Assembly (NCBI GenBank): GCA_028346125.1
Contig: JAOMEV010000026.1
Coordinates: 1 to 38,259, forward strand
Source: Bacteriovoracales bacterium
Lineage (GTDB): Bacteria; Bdellovibrionota; Bacteriovoracia; Bacteriovoracales; Bacteriovoracaceae
Length of the DNA: 38,259 bases
Direction of reading: 5' to 3'
Shown here: positions 8,910 to 16,123 of the stretch, piece after piece
Position numbering within the stretch: the stretch's first letter is position 1
How the letters are laid out: each line of letters begins with the position of its first letter
Made by a program: the position numbers and the translations under genes
The notes under the pieces: generated by a model
What the model saw: only the letters and a program-made list of their open reading frames with translations
Database searches by the model: none
What the model was told of the DNA's origin: nothing

Positions 8910-9815
8910 ATGTTAATTGATAAAATTAATTTAAACCTTTTACGAATTTTTGAAAAAGTCTATGAAACAAAAAGTATGACCAGATCTGCTCAAGAGCTTT
9001 TCATGACTCAATCAGGTATAAGTCAAAATATAAAGCACCTTGAAGAGATTCTTAATCTTAAACTTTTTGATCGAATTAAGCAGAGGCTTATACCGACGGA
9101 GAAGGCAACAGTTCTTTATAAAAACTGTAAAAGAAGTCTCCATGAGATAGAGAAAACTCTTCTGGATGTTACGGGGAAAGATGAAGAGCTGATGGGGAAT
9201 GTTTCGATAGGTTTGCCCATCGAGTTTGGGAATAACCTTGTTCTACCTCTCCTTGCAGATTTGGGAAAAAAGTATTCAAAAATAACCTACAAGATTAAAT
9301 ATGGACTCGGTCTTTCCATCAATAATGAACTACTAAATGGTTCTCTTGATTTTGCTTTTGTGGATAACTTTAATTTTGATAAAAGAATTAAATTAAAAAA
9401 AATTACGGATGAAACACTTGTGATGTGTGCATCCGAATCCTATATCAAAAAAATTGGACCAGTTAAAAATACAAAAGACTTTTTTCAAGAACTAGATTTT
9501 GTGGACTACTTGCCTGATGCCTTTGTCGTTAGGTCCTGGTTTCGGCACCATTTTAAAATGACGCAGATGCAACTTAATTTGAGGGCCTCTCTATTCGATG
9601 TGAGTGGATTGTCTAAAATGATTAATTTGGGGATGGGTGTTGGAGTTCTCCCCCTCTATATTGTAGAAACTCTCAAAAAAAGGGGACACAAGCTCTACCT
9701 TTTCAAAGGAAGTGGAAAACCTTTAAAAAATGCAATAAGTGTGGCCTGGTTGGATGGAAAAACACGAAGTGCTGCTTCAGATTTTCTTTTTAATCATCTC
9801 ACAACTTCCTTCTAA
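8910..9815 (+). CDS. LysR-family transcriptional regulator
   Basis: 301 residues from ATG 8910, which has AGGA (8898-8901) at 8-bp spacing. An in-frame ATG at 8871 lies inside proC and would add 13 unrelated residues, so it was not chosen. The N-terminal winged helix-turn-helix spans about residues 5-60, with TRSAQELFMTQSGISQNIKHLE as the recognition region, followed by the linker helix. The C-terminal effector domain has two periplasmic-binding-protein-like lobes. It begins 10 bp after proC in the same direction, so it is likely co-transcribed and a candidate regulator of the putA-proC genes, though LysR proteins more often sit divergent from their targets. Its 3' end overlaps msrA on the other strand by 4 bp. 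Confidence 0.9.
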   Translation: MLIDKINLNLLRIFEKVYETKSMTRSAQELFMTQSGISQNIKHLEEILNLKLFDRIKQRLIPTEKATVLYKNCKRSLHEIEKTLLDVTGKDEELMGNVSIGLPIEFGNNLVLPLLADLGKKYSKITYKIKYGLGLSINNELLNGSLDFAFVDNFNFDKRIKLKKITDETLVMCASESYIKKIGPVKNTKDFFQELDFVDYLPDAFVVRSWFRHHFKMTQMQLNLRASLFDVSGLSKMINLGMGVGVLPLYIVETLKKRGHKLYLFKGSGKPLKNAISVAWLDGKTRSAASDFLFNHLTTSF

Positions 9816-10321
9816 CCTTTTTTGTAGTCCTCTCTCAAGAAGTGGCAATTGTAGCCAAGAGGGTTTTTATTTAGATAATCTTGGTGATAGTTTTCAGCTT
9901 CAAAAAATGTTGGTGCTTTGGTGATTTCTGTAACTGCTTGATGTTCGAAGCCTCCTTTTTGGTCAAACTCTTCTTTTTCTTGGTAAGCGGCTTTTTTTTG
10001 ATCTTCTGAGAAATAAAAAATAGCGCTTCTATATTGGGTTCCAACGTCATTTTTTTGTTTGTTAAGAGTAGTGGGGTCATGAAGCCGGAAAAAAATATTG
10101 AGCAAGAAGCTATAGCTTACAATTTTAGGGTCAAAAGTAATTTTAATGGCCTCCGCATGTTCAGTGTCTCCTCGACATATAGACTCATATGTTGGTGACG
10201 GGGTTTGTCCTCCTATATAGCCAACTTTAGTTGAATGGACCCCTTTTAGCTTTTTGAAGGTGTACTCCATTCCCCAGAAACAACCACCAGCAAAGATGGC
10301 CTCTTCAAATTTTTCACTCAT
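9812..10321 (-). CDS. msrA: Peptide-methionine (S)-S-oxide reductase MsrA
   Basis: 169 residues. Reduces methionine-S-sulfoxide in proteins and free methionine. The catalytic motif GCFWG places the nucleophile at Cys14, and the family blocks VGYIGG and YHQDYLNKNP are present. A resolving Cys at about residue 159 lies in the C-terminal GYNC motif. There is no signal peptide, so it is cytoplasmic. Ribosome site GGAG with 8-bp spacing on the minus strand. It is convergent with the LysR gene (4-bp overlap). No MsrB domain is fused. Confidence 0.95.
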   Translation of the reverse strand: MSEKFEEAIFAGGCFWGMEYTFKKLKGVHSTKVGYIGGQTPSPTYESICRGDTEHAEAIKITFDPKIVSYSFLLNIFFRLHDPTTLNKQKNDVGTQYRSAIFYFSEDQKKAAYQEKEEFDQKGGFEHQAVTEITKAPTFFEAENYHQDYLNKNPLGYNCHFLREDYKKG

Positions 10322-10439
10322 AAGACTTTCTCCAATTTTTAAATTCTCTTTATTATCTTAAAGATTCACTATTCTTTGTAAAAAAATTATGTCACGATAT
10401 TAATAATGCTTTGGCCTATTTTAGGCTTCCTGGAAAGTT

Positions 10440-10476
10440 CGCAAAAAAAGGGTCCAATTAAGGCCCTTTTTTTGCG
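10440..10476. terminator. Bidirectional intrinsic terminator
   Basis: A perfect 13-bp inverted repeat, CGCAAAAAAAGGG (10440-10452) and its complement (10464-10476), surrounds an 11-nt loop. The stem ends in a seven-T run on either strand. On the minus strand it sits directly after the stop of the unknown membrane-anchored protein (10479), so it is that gene's terminator. It also insulates the start region of msrA. Confidence 0.85.
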
Positions 10477-10478
10477 TA

Positions 10479-11180
10479 CTAAATTTGTGATAAATTTTTT
10501 AGCTTCATTCTTAGGGTCACTTGATCATTTTTTAGGTGAAAGGAGTAGATTCTTGAGGAGTTGGAGTCAAACACAATCTCACTCTCTTTAATGTTCTTTG
10601 CTTCCTTTTTAATGATGGAAAAGAGTCCCATTTTTAATTTTTCAATTTTGAGTCCACCTATTTCTTTTTTGGCCAGGAAAGGTGAGGTGAAGCTTCTAAG
10701 TTTCCAGGATTCCCCCTTCTTCTTAGGAGTCTTTGGAAAAATAAGGCCTGAAACTTGGAGAAACCTTTTGACCCAGGGTCTGTTTTTTTCTGAAAGGTTC
10801 TGCATAGAAACCTGTAAGATGTCACCTTTTGGGGTGTTAACTGTTTTAAAGTCAAAAGTTTTAGTAAAGGGGTCTTTTGGAGATGAGTTGGCCGCTTTTA
10901 ATTGAATCTTATGGGAAATAAAGTGGCCTTTTGGGCTTTTTTCCAGAACTTCTTGAGACCAGTGTCCTACATAGTGGAAAAAGCCTTTCTCTTCCCATTC
11001 AAGGTTGTAGGTGGTTTTTTGTCCTGTGTTGTACTTGAAAGAATATAGCTTTGCGTTACTTTCGACACTATTTTTCCAGAAGAAAAACCCATTTTCAGGC
11101 AATAGAAGAGAAAGGTTCAAAAAGCCCAGAGGTATTAAAAAAATAAGAAGAAAACCAGTTTTCCAGTTGAGGCGTTTCAT
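10479..11180 (-). CDS. Membrane-anchored protein of unknown function
   Basis: 233 residues; family not recognised. The N-terminus MKRLNWKTG is followed by a hydrophobic segment (about residues 10-27), consistent with a signal anchor or uncleaved signal peptide. The remaining 200 residues are rich in Lys, Ser, Phe and alternating hydrophobic residues, with likely beta strands such as YSFKYNTGQKTTYNLEW. This recalls periplasmic beta-rich proteins of DUF3108 type, but no diagnostic motif is seen. AAGGGA lies 5 bp before the start. The gene is followed immediately by a strong terminator and probably forms a single-gene unit or the end of the CheA-CheW transcript, with 95 bp between. Confidence 0.7.
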   Translation of the reverse strand: MKRLNWKTGFLLIFLIPLGFLNLSLLLPENGFFFWKNSVESNAKLYSFKYNTGQKTTYNLEWEEKGFFHYVGHWSQEVLEKSPKGHFISHKIQLKAANSSPKDPFTKTFDFKTVNTPKGDILQVSMQNLSEKNRPWVKRFLQVSGLIFPKTPKKKGESWKLRSFTSPFLAKKEIGGLKIEKLKMGLFSIIKKEAKNIKESEIVFDSNSSRIYSFHLKNDQVTLRMKLKNLSQI

Positions 11181-11228
11181 GCAATTCCCTTGTAAAAAAT
11201 AGAGTCATACCAATGAAGAAGGGGGGTT

Positions 11229-11249
11229 GCAAGAAAGAAGCTTTTTTGC
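11229..11249. repeat. Hairpin between CheW-like gene and the unknown gene
   Basis: GCAAGAAAG (11229-11237), a 3-nt loop and CTTTTTTGC (11241-11249) form a 9-bp stem with one G-T pair. It lies 26-47 bp after the stop of the CheW-like gene on the minus strand. There is no U-run after the stem, so it may be a weak terminator or an mRNA 3' end stabiliser. Confidence 0.4.
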
Positions 11250-11275
11250 GGTGTTCTGACTTTGTTGATTCGCAG

Positions 11276-12142
11276 TTAGGCAGCAATAGACTTTTCTATG
11301 TCCAGAAAATGTAGCTCTTCTTCTTTCATTTTAAAGAAGGTGTAATTTTTTTCGTTGTCACGGGAGAGAGTTTCTAATTCTAAGATTTCTGCATTTTCTA
11401 GTTCAATAACTTCTTCTGTTGCATCGGCGATAAGGCCGACCATATTCTCTTCTATATTCATGATAATAATGGATGTTTGGTCATTTTTTTCATTATTTAC
11501 ATTATAGTCATCGTAAGGAGAATTTATAATTGGAATAATTTCTCCTCTTAAACTTATAAGGCCTGCAAACTTTTTCTGTTCTATGGGAAGGGCAATAACT
11601 TTTTTGGAATTAACAACCTCAACGAGTTGATCAAGTGCAATAGCAAACTTTCTGGTTTTCCTAACGAAAGTAAAGTAGAGGCTTTTTCTTTTTCCTTTTG
11701 GAGCTGCAGCGGGTTCTTCATTTTCACTGGGGTCTCTATTCTTTTCTTTAATCCAGTTTTCTAGAAACTTGAGAGGTTCATTTTTATTTGAAATGAGTTG
11801 ATCCCTATCTTCAAACCCTTTTTTTAGTTCTTCACAGTATCTTTCTAGAACTCTTAATGAGTCGGCCATAAAAAACTTAAGTATTGTCAGGTCGTCTTCT
11901 GAGAGGTTCTTATTTGTTTCGACGATAGGTTTTATATTTTTGAGTATATCGAAAAAATTTTCCGAGAACTTTTCGAGGTAAGGGTAGTTCTCTTTTTTTG
12001 CACTTTCTACAAATTTTGGGAAAAAATCATGGGTTTGCTTAAAAAAACTTTCTGTTTTCTTATGAACATCATCTATGTCTCGTCCCATTTCATGAAACAT
12101 TTTCACACTTTCATCAAACAATTTTTTTTGTACATTTCTCAT
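11276..12142 (-). CDS. CheW-domain protein with long helical N-terminal region
   Basis: 288 residues. The C-terminal region (about 154-285) is a CheW domain, with FAIALDQLVEVV, FAGLISLRGEIIPII and VGLIADATEEVI as the typical strands. Residues 1-135 are highly charged and predicted helical (many Lys, Glu, Phe), followed by a low-complexity linker around 136-152. The helical part is not recognised; it could mediate dimerisation or contact the kinase. Classical CheW is about 150-170 residues, so this is a fused variant. It follows the CheA gene after 35 bp in the same direction and is probably in the same operon, coupling a receptor to that kinase. No receptor gene is nearby. Confidence 0.85.
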   Translation of the reverse strand: MRNVQKKLFDESVKMFHEMGRDIDDVHKKTESFFKQTHDFFPKFVESAKKENYPYLEKFSENFFDILKNIKPIVETNKNLSEDDLTILKFFMADSLRVLERYCEELKKGFEDRDQLISNKNEPLKFLENWIKEKNRDPSENEEPAAAPKGKRKSLYFTFVRKTRKFAIALDQLVEVVNSKKVIALPIEQKKFAGLISLRGEIIPIINSPYDDYNVNNEKNDQTSIIIMNIEENMVGLIADATEEVIELENAEILELETLSRDNEKNYTFFKMKEEELHFLDIEKSIAA

Positions 12143-12177
12143 AAAGTCTTTTTATACTCATCAAAGGTTAATTTTAT

Positions 12178-14253
12178 TTAAGCTGCTTTTTCCTTGTCAG
12201 TTGTTAACGAATTAAAAAGTTCTGATGAAGAGATAACAAATGCAAACGTTTCATCAGAAAGATAGCATGTTCCCCTAAAACCTGGAATTTTAGGGAGAAT
12301 TTTATTAAACGGTCGAACAACTGTTTCTATTTGTCGTGTTACCTTTTCTAGAAGAACAGCAATTTTATTTTCTTCTTCTCCTAAAATTATAACTGTTTCT
12401 GAATTCAAGGTTTTATCTTTTTTATCATTCTCAAGTCCAAGAAAACTTGAATAAGTTGAGAGGGGAATTTTCTCACCTTTAAAATCGTAAGTTTCTTGGG
12501 AATTTATTTGGGACCTTTCTTTGTCGTCAAGGTTTTCAACTGCCACTACTGACTTGAGAGGAAATGCTATGAAATCACCTTGGCATGAGCCTATCATGAA
12601 CCTTTCTACAAGAAGAGTTTTTTGGGCAGGAATAGTAATTGTAATTTCAGTTCCTGTGCCAATTTGAGACTTTATGTGGATGTTTCCATTTAATTTATCA
12701 ATATGGTTTTTAACAACATCCATTCCAACACCTCGGCCAGATACAGACGTTATTTCCTCTGCAGTAGAAAATCCAGGGTGAAAAATGAAGTCGAAAATTT
12801 CTTCATCAGTCAGGTGATTAATTTTATTGGTAGGAACAAGCTCATTTTTTATGGCCTTGGCCAAAATAAGATCTTTGTCCATTCCTTTTCCATCATCACT
12901 AATTTTAACAATAATGTTTTCTTTGTGTTCTTTTACTTCGAGGACAATCGTTCCGGAAGAGTCTTTACCCATTCTTTTACGATCATCAGGGTTTTCAATA
13001 CCATGATCACAAGAATTTCTAAGAATATGTGTGAGTGAAAGATTGAGTGCTTTAGCAACATTCCTGTCGACAAGGACTTCTGCTCCCTTTATTTCGTACT
13101 TTATAAGTTTACCTAAATCATGGGCCACAGTTCTAATGAGTCTTGGAATTCGATTAAGGAATTTTGCCAAACTAAATTGTCTTATTTCCATTATCTTAGT
13201 TTGAAAACGATCTGTAAGCTTATTCATATTGTCGTAAATACTTTCTATTTCTTCTAAATCTTCTTTTTTACTATCCTTGGCCTGCTTTTGAATGTGTCCT
13301 TTAAGGTTATTCTTCAAATTAACCAAATCTCCGGTTAAATTGAGGAGAGAATCGAGCTTTGGGTTTGAAACAAAAAGGCCATCTTCAATATCAACACCGA
13401 GAGTTAAATCTGCGGCTTTTATCCTTTTTCTTGGGTGTTCTTTGGGATAGTCAATATAGGTTACTTTTCTCAGTTTATTTTCAAGATCATCAAGCTTTTT
13501 GATATAGTCAGATTTAATTTTTTCGTTACTATCAAAAAGTCCAAGAAGTTTGAGACTATGATCTTTAGCATCTAGAAAAAGACTAATCCCATCAGCATTA
13601 GGTCTTTTCTTATCTTTTTTAATTTTTTGAAGACATGACTCCCAGACATGAACTAATTTAGCAAGAATCTCACAACCTTCAACGGCCAGTGCACCACCTT
13701 TTATAGTATGGAGTCTACGAAATAGGTTATTTACAACTTCATCTTCGTAATAATCTTCTTCCAGTCTCAAAATATAATTATCTGTATTATCAAAAAGATC
13801 TAATGATTCTTCTATGAAGCTCTTTTTGATGAGAAGAAGTTCTCTCATTTCTTCTTCTTTTTTAGCAATAAAGTCATTTACGTGACCAGTGATAATTTTT
13901 TTGAAAAGGTTGGGATCTAAAGGCTTTTCAATAAAGTCATTAAGACCCTTTCTCATACCATCAATAACGAGCTGCTTGTCGGCTCGTCCGGTGATCATAA
14001 TTATATTGGTGTCAGGTAAGATTTTTTTAAGTCTTTTACTGAGCTCAATCCCATTCCCTCCAGGCATGGAATAGTCTACGAGAATTAAAGCGACTTCATC
14101 GTCTTTTGTTTTCTTGATGGCCTCTTCAATATTGGAGGCAACAATGGTTTGTACCCCTAAACCAATATCATCAATATAGTCACAGATGACTTCTCTAACG
14201 TCCTCTTCATCATCCACGACTAGTATTTTTGGTTTAAGTTCAACTTTATCCAT
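12178..14253 (-). CDS. cheA: CheA-type histidine kinase with N-terminal receiver domain
   Basis: 691 residues. Domains in order: receiver (about 8-125), with acidic pair Asp14-Asp15, phospho-acceptor Asp60 in DYSMPG and Lys110; HPt (about 140-250), with His182 in HTIKGG; dimerisation (about 300-370); HATPase (about 395-545), with HILRNSCDHGIE, DDGKGMD and GRGVGMDVV; and CheW-like (about 548-688). A canonical CheA runs HPt-P2-dimer-ATPase-CheW. Here a receiver precedes the HPt and no P2 domain for CheY/CheB docking is evident. Phosphate could move from His182 to the fused Asp60. It lies in an operon with the CheW-like gene. A near-consensus sigma-28 promoter at 14317-14343 lies upstream, arguing for expression with motility genes. 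Confidence 0.92.
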   Translation of the reverse strand: MDKVELKPKILVVDDEEDVREVICDYIDDIGLGVQTIVASNIEEAIKKTKDDEVALILVDYSMPGGNGIELSKRLKKILPDTNIIMITGRADKQLVIDGMRKGLNDFIEKPLDPNLFKKIITGHVNDFIAKKEEEMRELLLIKKSFIEESLDLFDNTDNYILRLEEDYYEDEVVNNLFRRLHTIKGGALAVEGCEILAKLVHVWESCLQKIKKDKKRPNADGISLFLDAKDHSLKLLGLFDSNEKIKSDYIKKLDDLENKLRKVTYIDYPKEHPRKRIKAADLTLGVDIEDGLFVSNPKLDSLLNLTGDLVNLKNNLKGHIQKQAKDSKKEDLEEIESIYDNMNKLTDRFQTKIMEIRQFSLAKFLNRIPRLIRTVAHDLGKLIKYEIKGAEVLVDRNVAKALNLSLTHILRNSCDHGIENPDDRKRMGKDSSGTIVLEVKEHKENIIVKISDDGKGMDKDLILAKAIKNELVPTNKINHLTDEEIFDFIFHPGFSTAEEITSVSGRGVGMDVVKNHIDKLNGNIHIKSQIGTGTEITITIPAQKTLLVERFMIGSCQGDFIAFPLKSVVAVENLDDKERSQINSQETYDFKGEKIPLSTYSSFLGLENDKKDKTLNSETVIILGEEENKIAVLLEKVTRQIETVVRPFNKILPKIPGFRGTCYLSDETFAFVISSSELFNSLTTDKEKAA

Positions 14254-14268
14254 TGTACCTTTTCCTTA

Positions 14269-14305
14269 TCTCTTAAAACTTTAAGAGACACACTCTTTCA
14301 AGAGT
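14269..14305 (-). promoter_or_regulatory. Two hairpins in the CheA mRNA leader
   Basis: TCTCTTAAA (14269-14277) and its complement (14280-14288) form a 9-bp near-perfect palindrome with a 2-nt centre. ACTCTT (14292-14297) and AAGAGT (14300-14305) form a second, 6-bp one. Both lie between the predicted transcription start (about 14309) and the CheA start codon (14253). They could be mRNA leader hairpins or a dyad operator; the sequence alone does not decide. Confidence 0.45.
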
Positions 14306-14316
14306 CTTCGATTTCA

Positions 14317-14343
14317 TTATCGACGTCGGGTAAAAAAACTTTA
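14317..14343 (-). promoter_or_regulatory. Sigma-28 (FliA-type) promoter of the CheA-CheW genes
   Basis: Read on the minus strand, TAAAGTTT (14336-14343) is followed by exactly 11 nt and then GTCGATAA (14317-14324). The FliA consensus is TAAAGTTT-N11-GCCGATAA, so the match is 15 of 16 positions with ideal spacing. The predicted start of transcription is near 14309, giving a leader of about 55 nt before CheA. This would put the kinase and CheW-like protein under the flagellar sigma factor. Confidence 0.8.
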
Positions 14344-14433
14344 GGAGTGAGATATGAGACTAAAAAAATTTATAAACTTATTTGGTTGGTTAAATAGTAA
14401 AGTAAAAAGGTTTTATCAGGAGTTTTATGAAAA

Positions 14434-14565
14434 TTAATGGTGAAAAGCGTCTTCGCCTTCCTTAACAACGTCAGCATCAAAAACCATATTGGCAATGATA
14501 ACGGAAATTGGCATTGTTGCCCAAGCAGCAACTAACATTAAAGCAATCCAAACTTTTTGATCCAT
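14434..14565 (-). CDS. Small single-pass membrane protein (43 residues)
   Basis: A 43-residue open frame with a strong AGGAG ribosome site 6 bp before its ATG. After MDQK comes one long hydrophobic segment (about residues 5-29: VWIALMLVAAWATMPISV and onward), then an acidic tail ending in His-His. This is a classic small membrane protein layout. Family not recognised. It lies upstream of, and in the same direction as, the CheA gene, but the sigma-28 promoter sits between them, so it need not be in the same transcript. Minus-strand AT-rich boxes such as TATAAT near 14660-14665 could be its promoter. Confidence 0.7.
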   Translation of the reverse strand: MDQKVWIALMLVAAWATMPISVIIANMVFDADVVKEGEDAFHH

Positions 14566-14844
14566 ACTTTATCTCCTAGGCAGACTTTTCTTGGGCCAAG
14601 GGCCATACTACGTTTTATTCATCGTCTTATCCATAAAAAAGTATAACATGATTAGTAAATTATAGGCAGAAAGTGATCTTCTAACGCTGTTCTAAAAAGA
14701 AGAATCTACCTAGATTTAGGTCAATTAAAAGGAATTACTGTAAAAATAAAATCCATTGTTAAGGTGATGAAAAATTAATTCAAAACTTATTTGTTTTGAT
14801 GAAACCGACTTAGATTAAGTCGCTAGAAGTTAAGCCCGTTATTT
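14566..14844. other. Gene-free stretch with three short dyads
   Basis: About 280 bp between the small membrane protein and the Nif3-like gene, with no credible coding frame. Three dyads lie in it: ACCTA-4-TAGGT (14708-14721), TCAAAAC-6-GTTTTGA (14780-14799) and CGACTTA-3-TAAGTCG (14806-14822). The first and third share the core A-C-(C/T)-T-A-G-A-T-T, which could be an operator pair. None carries a U-run, so they are poor terminator candidates for the Nif3-like gene, whose stop codon is at 14845-14847. Confidence 0.5.
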
Positions 14845-15615
14845 TTACGCGGGGTTATCTGAATCGATAAAAAAACAGTCTACTTCAGGGAAAGACTTTT
14901 GAACTTTTTGCTGCAAGGCCTGAATTCCGAACTTTTCTGTGGCGTGATGACCACCTGCGAACATATGAACACCTGCTTCCTTGCTTTCATGCCAATCGTA
15001 TTCACTCATTTCACCAGTTATATAAGCATCCAGGCCTTCATCAGCGGACCTTTTCCAATCAGAGTTGGCCCCACCAGTGATAATTCCTATCGTTTTTATC
15101 GTCATTTCTGGCCCGGGGGACGACAAGAGTACGTCGTGATCTATGGCACTTTCTAAGGATTTTTGGAGGTCTTTTGCTTTCATAGGTTTAATAAGGTGGC
15201 CTTTAATTCCTGTAGGACAACCTTTATAGTCTCCAAAAGGTGAAGTGTCTTTTAGCCCTATTTGATCCCCTAGAGATTTCGCATTCCCTATTTCAGGATG
15301 AGCATCGAGAGGGAGATGATAGCCAAAGAGGTTGATTTGGTGTCTCACGAGATTAAATATTCTTCGGCCAAAAGGTCCTGTAAGTGTCCGAACGCCATGG
15401 AAATTCCAAAAAAGTCCATGATGGACAATAAGTGCATGGGCCCTTTTTTCAATGGCCTGTTCAATTGAATCGAGAGTGGCCGAGACTGCGAAGGCGATAT
15501 TTTGAATTGCCTTTTTCCCTTCAATTTGGAGCCCGTTGGGTCCGTAATCTTTGAAATCTTGGGGTTTTAGAACATGGTTACAAAAACTAATTAACTCTTC
15601 TCTCTCTATAGACAT
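14845..15615 (-). CDS. Nif3-like dinuclear metal-centre protein (YbgI family)
   Basis: 256 residues, the short form of the Nif3/YbgI family. The metal site is visible as VHHGLFWN (about residues 64-71), the Asp and His of LPLDAHPE, and the C-terminal GEMSEYDWHE and GGHHATEKFG. These proteins form a hexameric ring with a two-metal centre. Many are annotated as GTP cyclohydrolase I type 2, but the activity is generally not proven, so no enzymatic role is assigned. It is divergent from the thioesterase gene across 79 bp. No insertion domain (the longer YqfO type) is present. Confidence 0.88.
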   Translation of the reverse strand: MSIEREELISFCNHVLKPQDFKDYGPNGLQIEGKKAIQNIAFAVSATLDSIEQAIEKRAHALIVHHGLFWNFHGVRTLTGPFGRRIFNLVRHQINLFGYHLPLDAHPEIGNAKSLGDQIGLKDTSPFGDYKGCPTGIKGHLIKPMKAKDLQKSLESAIDHDVLLSSPGPEMTIKTIGIITGGANSDWKRSADEGLDAYITGEMSEYDWHESKEAGVHMFAGGHHATEKFGIQALQQKVQKSFPEVDCFFIDSDNPA

Positions 15616-15694
15616 GAATTTATCCCCCTAGGAAAAAAGCCTTTTCAAACAAGATATCATAGGCCAATTTAAAATGCGAGAAGGGTGAAAATTG

Positions 15695-16123
15695 ATGAGT
15701 GTTTTTTTATATAAGACAAGTATCCTAGAACATCACTTGGATACTTTTGGACATGTGAACAATTCGGCGTATCTCCAGCTTTTTGAGGAGGCCAGATGGG
15801 ACTTTTCTCAAAAGGGTGGCTTTGGCCTGGATTGGGTCATGGCCAACAAAATGGGACCCGTTGTTTTAAAAGTTGAACTGTCTTTTCGTCGAGAATTGGT
15901 GAATAGAGAAAAAATTCTCATTGAAAGCCAATGTCTGGGCTTAAAAAATCGTCTGGTTAGCATTTTTGAACAAAAAATGGTTAAGGAAAGTGGAAAAATT
16001 GCTTCTTCGCTTAAACTTGAAATAGGCTTTATGGACTTGGACAAAAGAAAACTCATTCCTTTTCCAGAAGAGTGGCTTCAGTCTGTTAAGGTTTCTTTAA
16101 AGGAAGAGTTAGGCCTTCTTTGA
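15695..16123 (+). CDS. Acyl-CoA thioesterase, hotdog fold (YbgC/FadM type)
   Basis: 142 residues from ATG 15695, with AAGGGTGA ending about 6 bp upstream. A TTG at 15692 is an equally in-frame alternative that would add one residue. The active-site motif HHLDTFGHVNNSAYL near residues 13-27 matches the 4-hydroxybenzoyl-CoA thioesterase family, with the Asp before the GHVNN loop as the catalytic residue. Substrate is unknown; relatives act on short or medium acyl-CoAs. Cytoplasmic. The last 46 bp overlap the M15 peptidase gene on the opposite strand. Confidence 0.85.
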   Translation: MSVFLYKTSILEHHLDTFGHVNNSAYLQLFEEARWDFSQKGGFGLDWVMANKMGPVVLKVELSFRRELVNREKILIESQCLGLKNRLVSIFEQKMVKESGKIASSLKLEIGFMDLDKRKLIPFPEEWLQSVKVSLKEELGLL

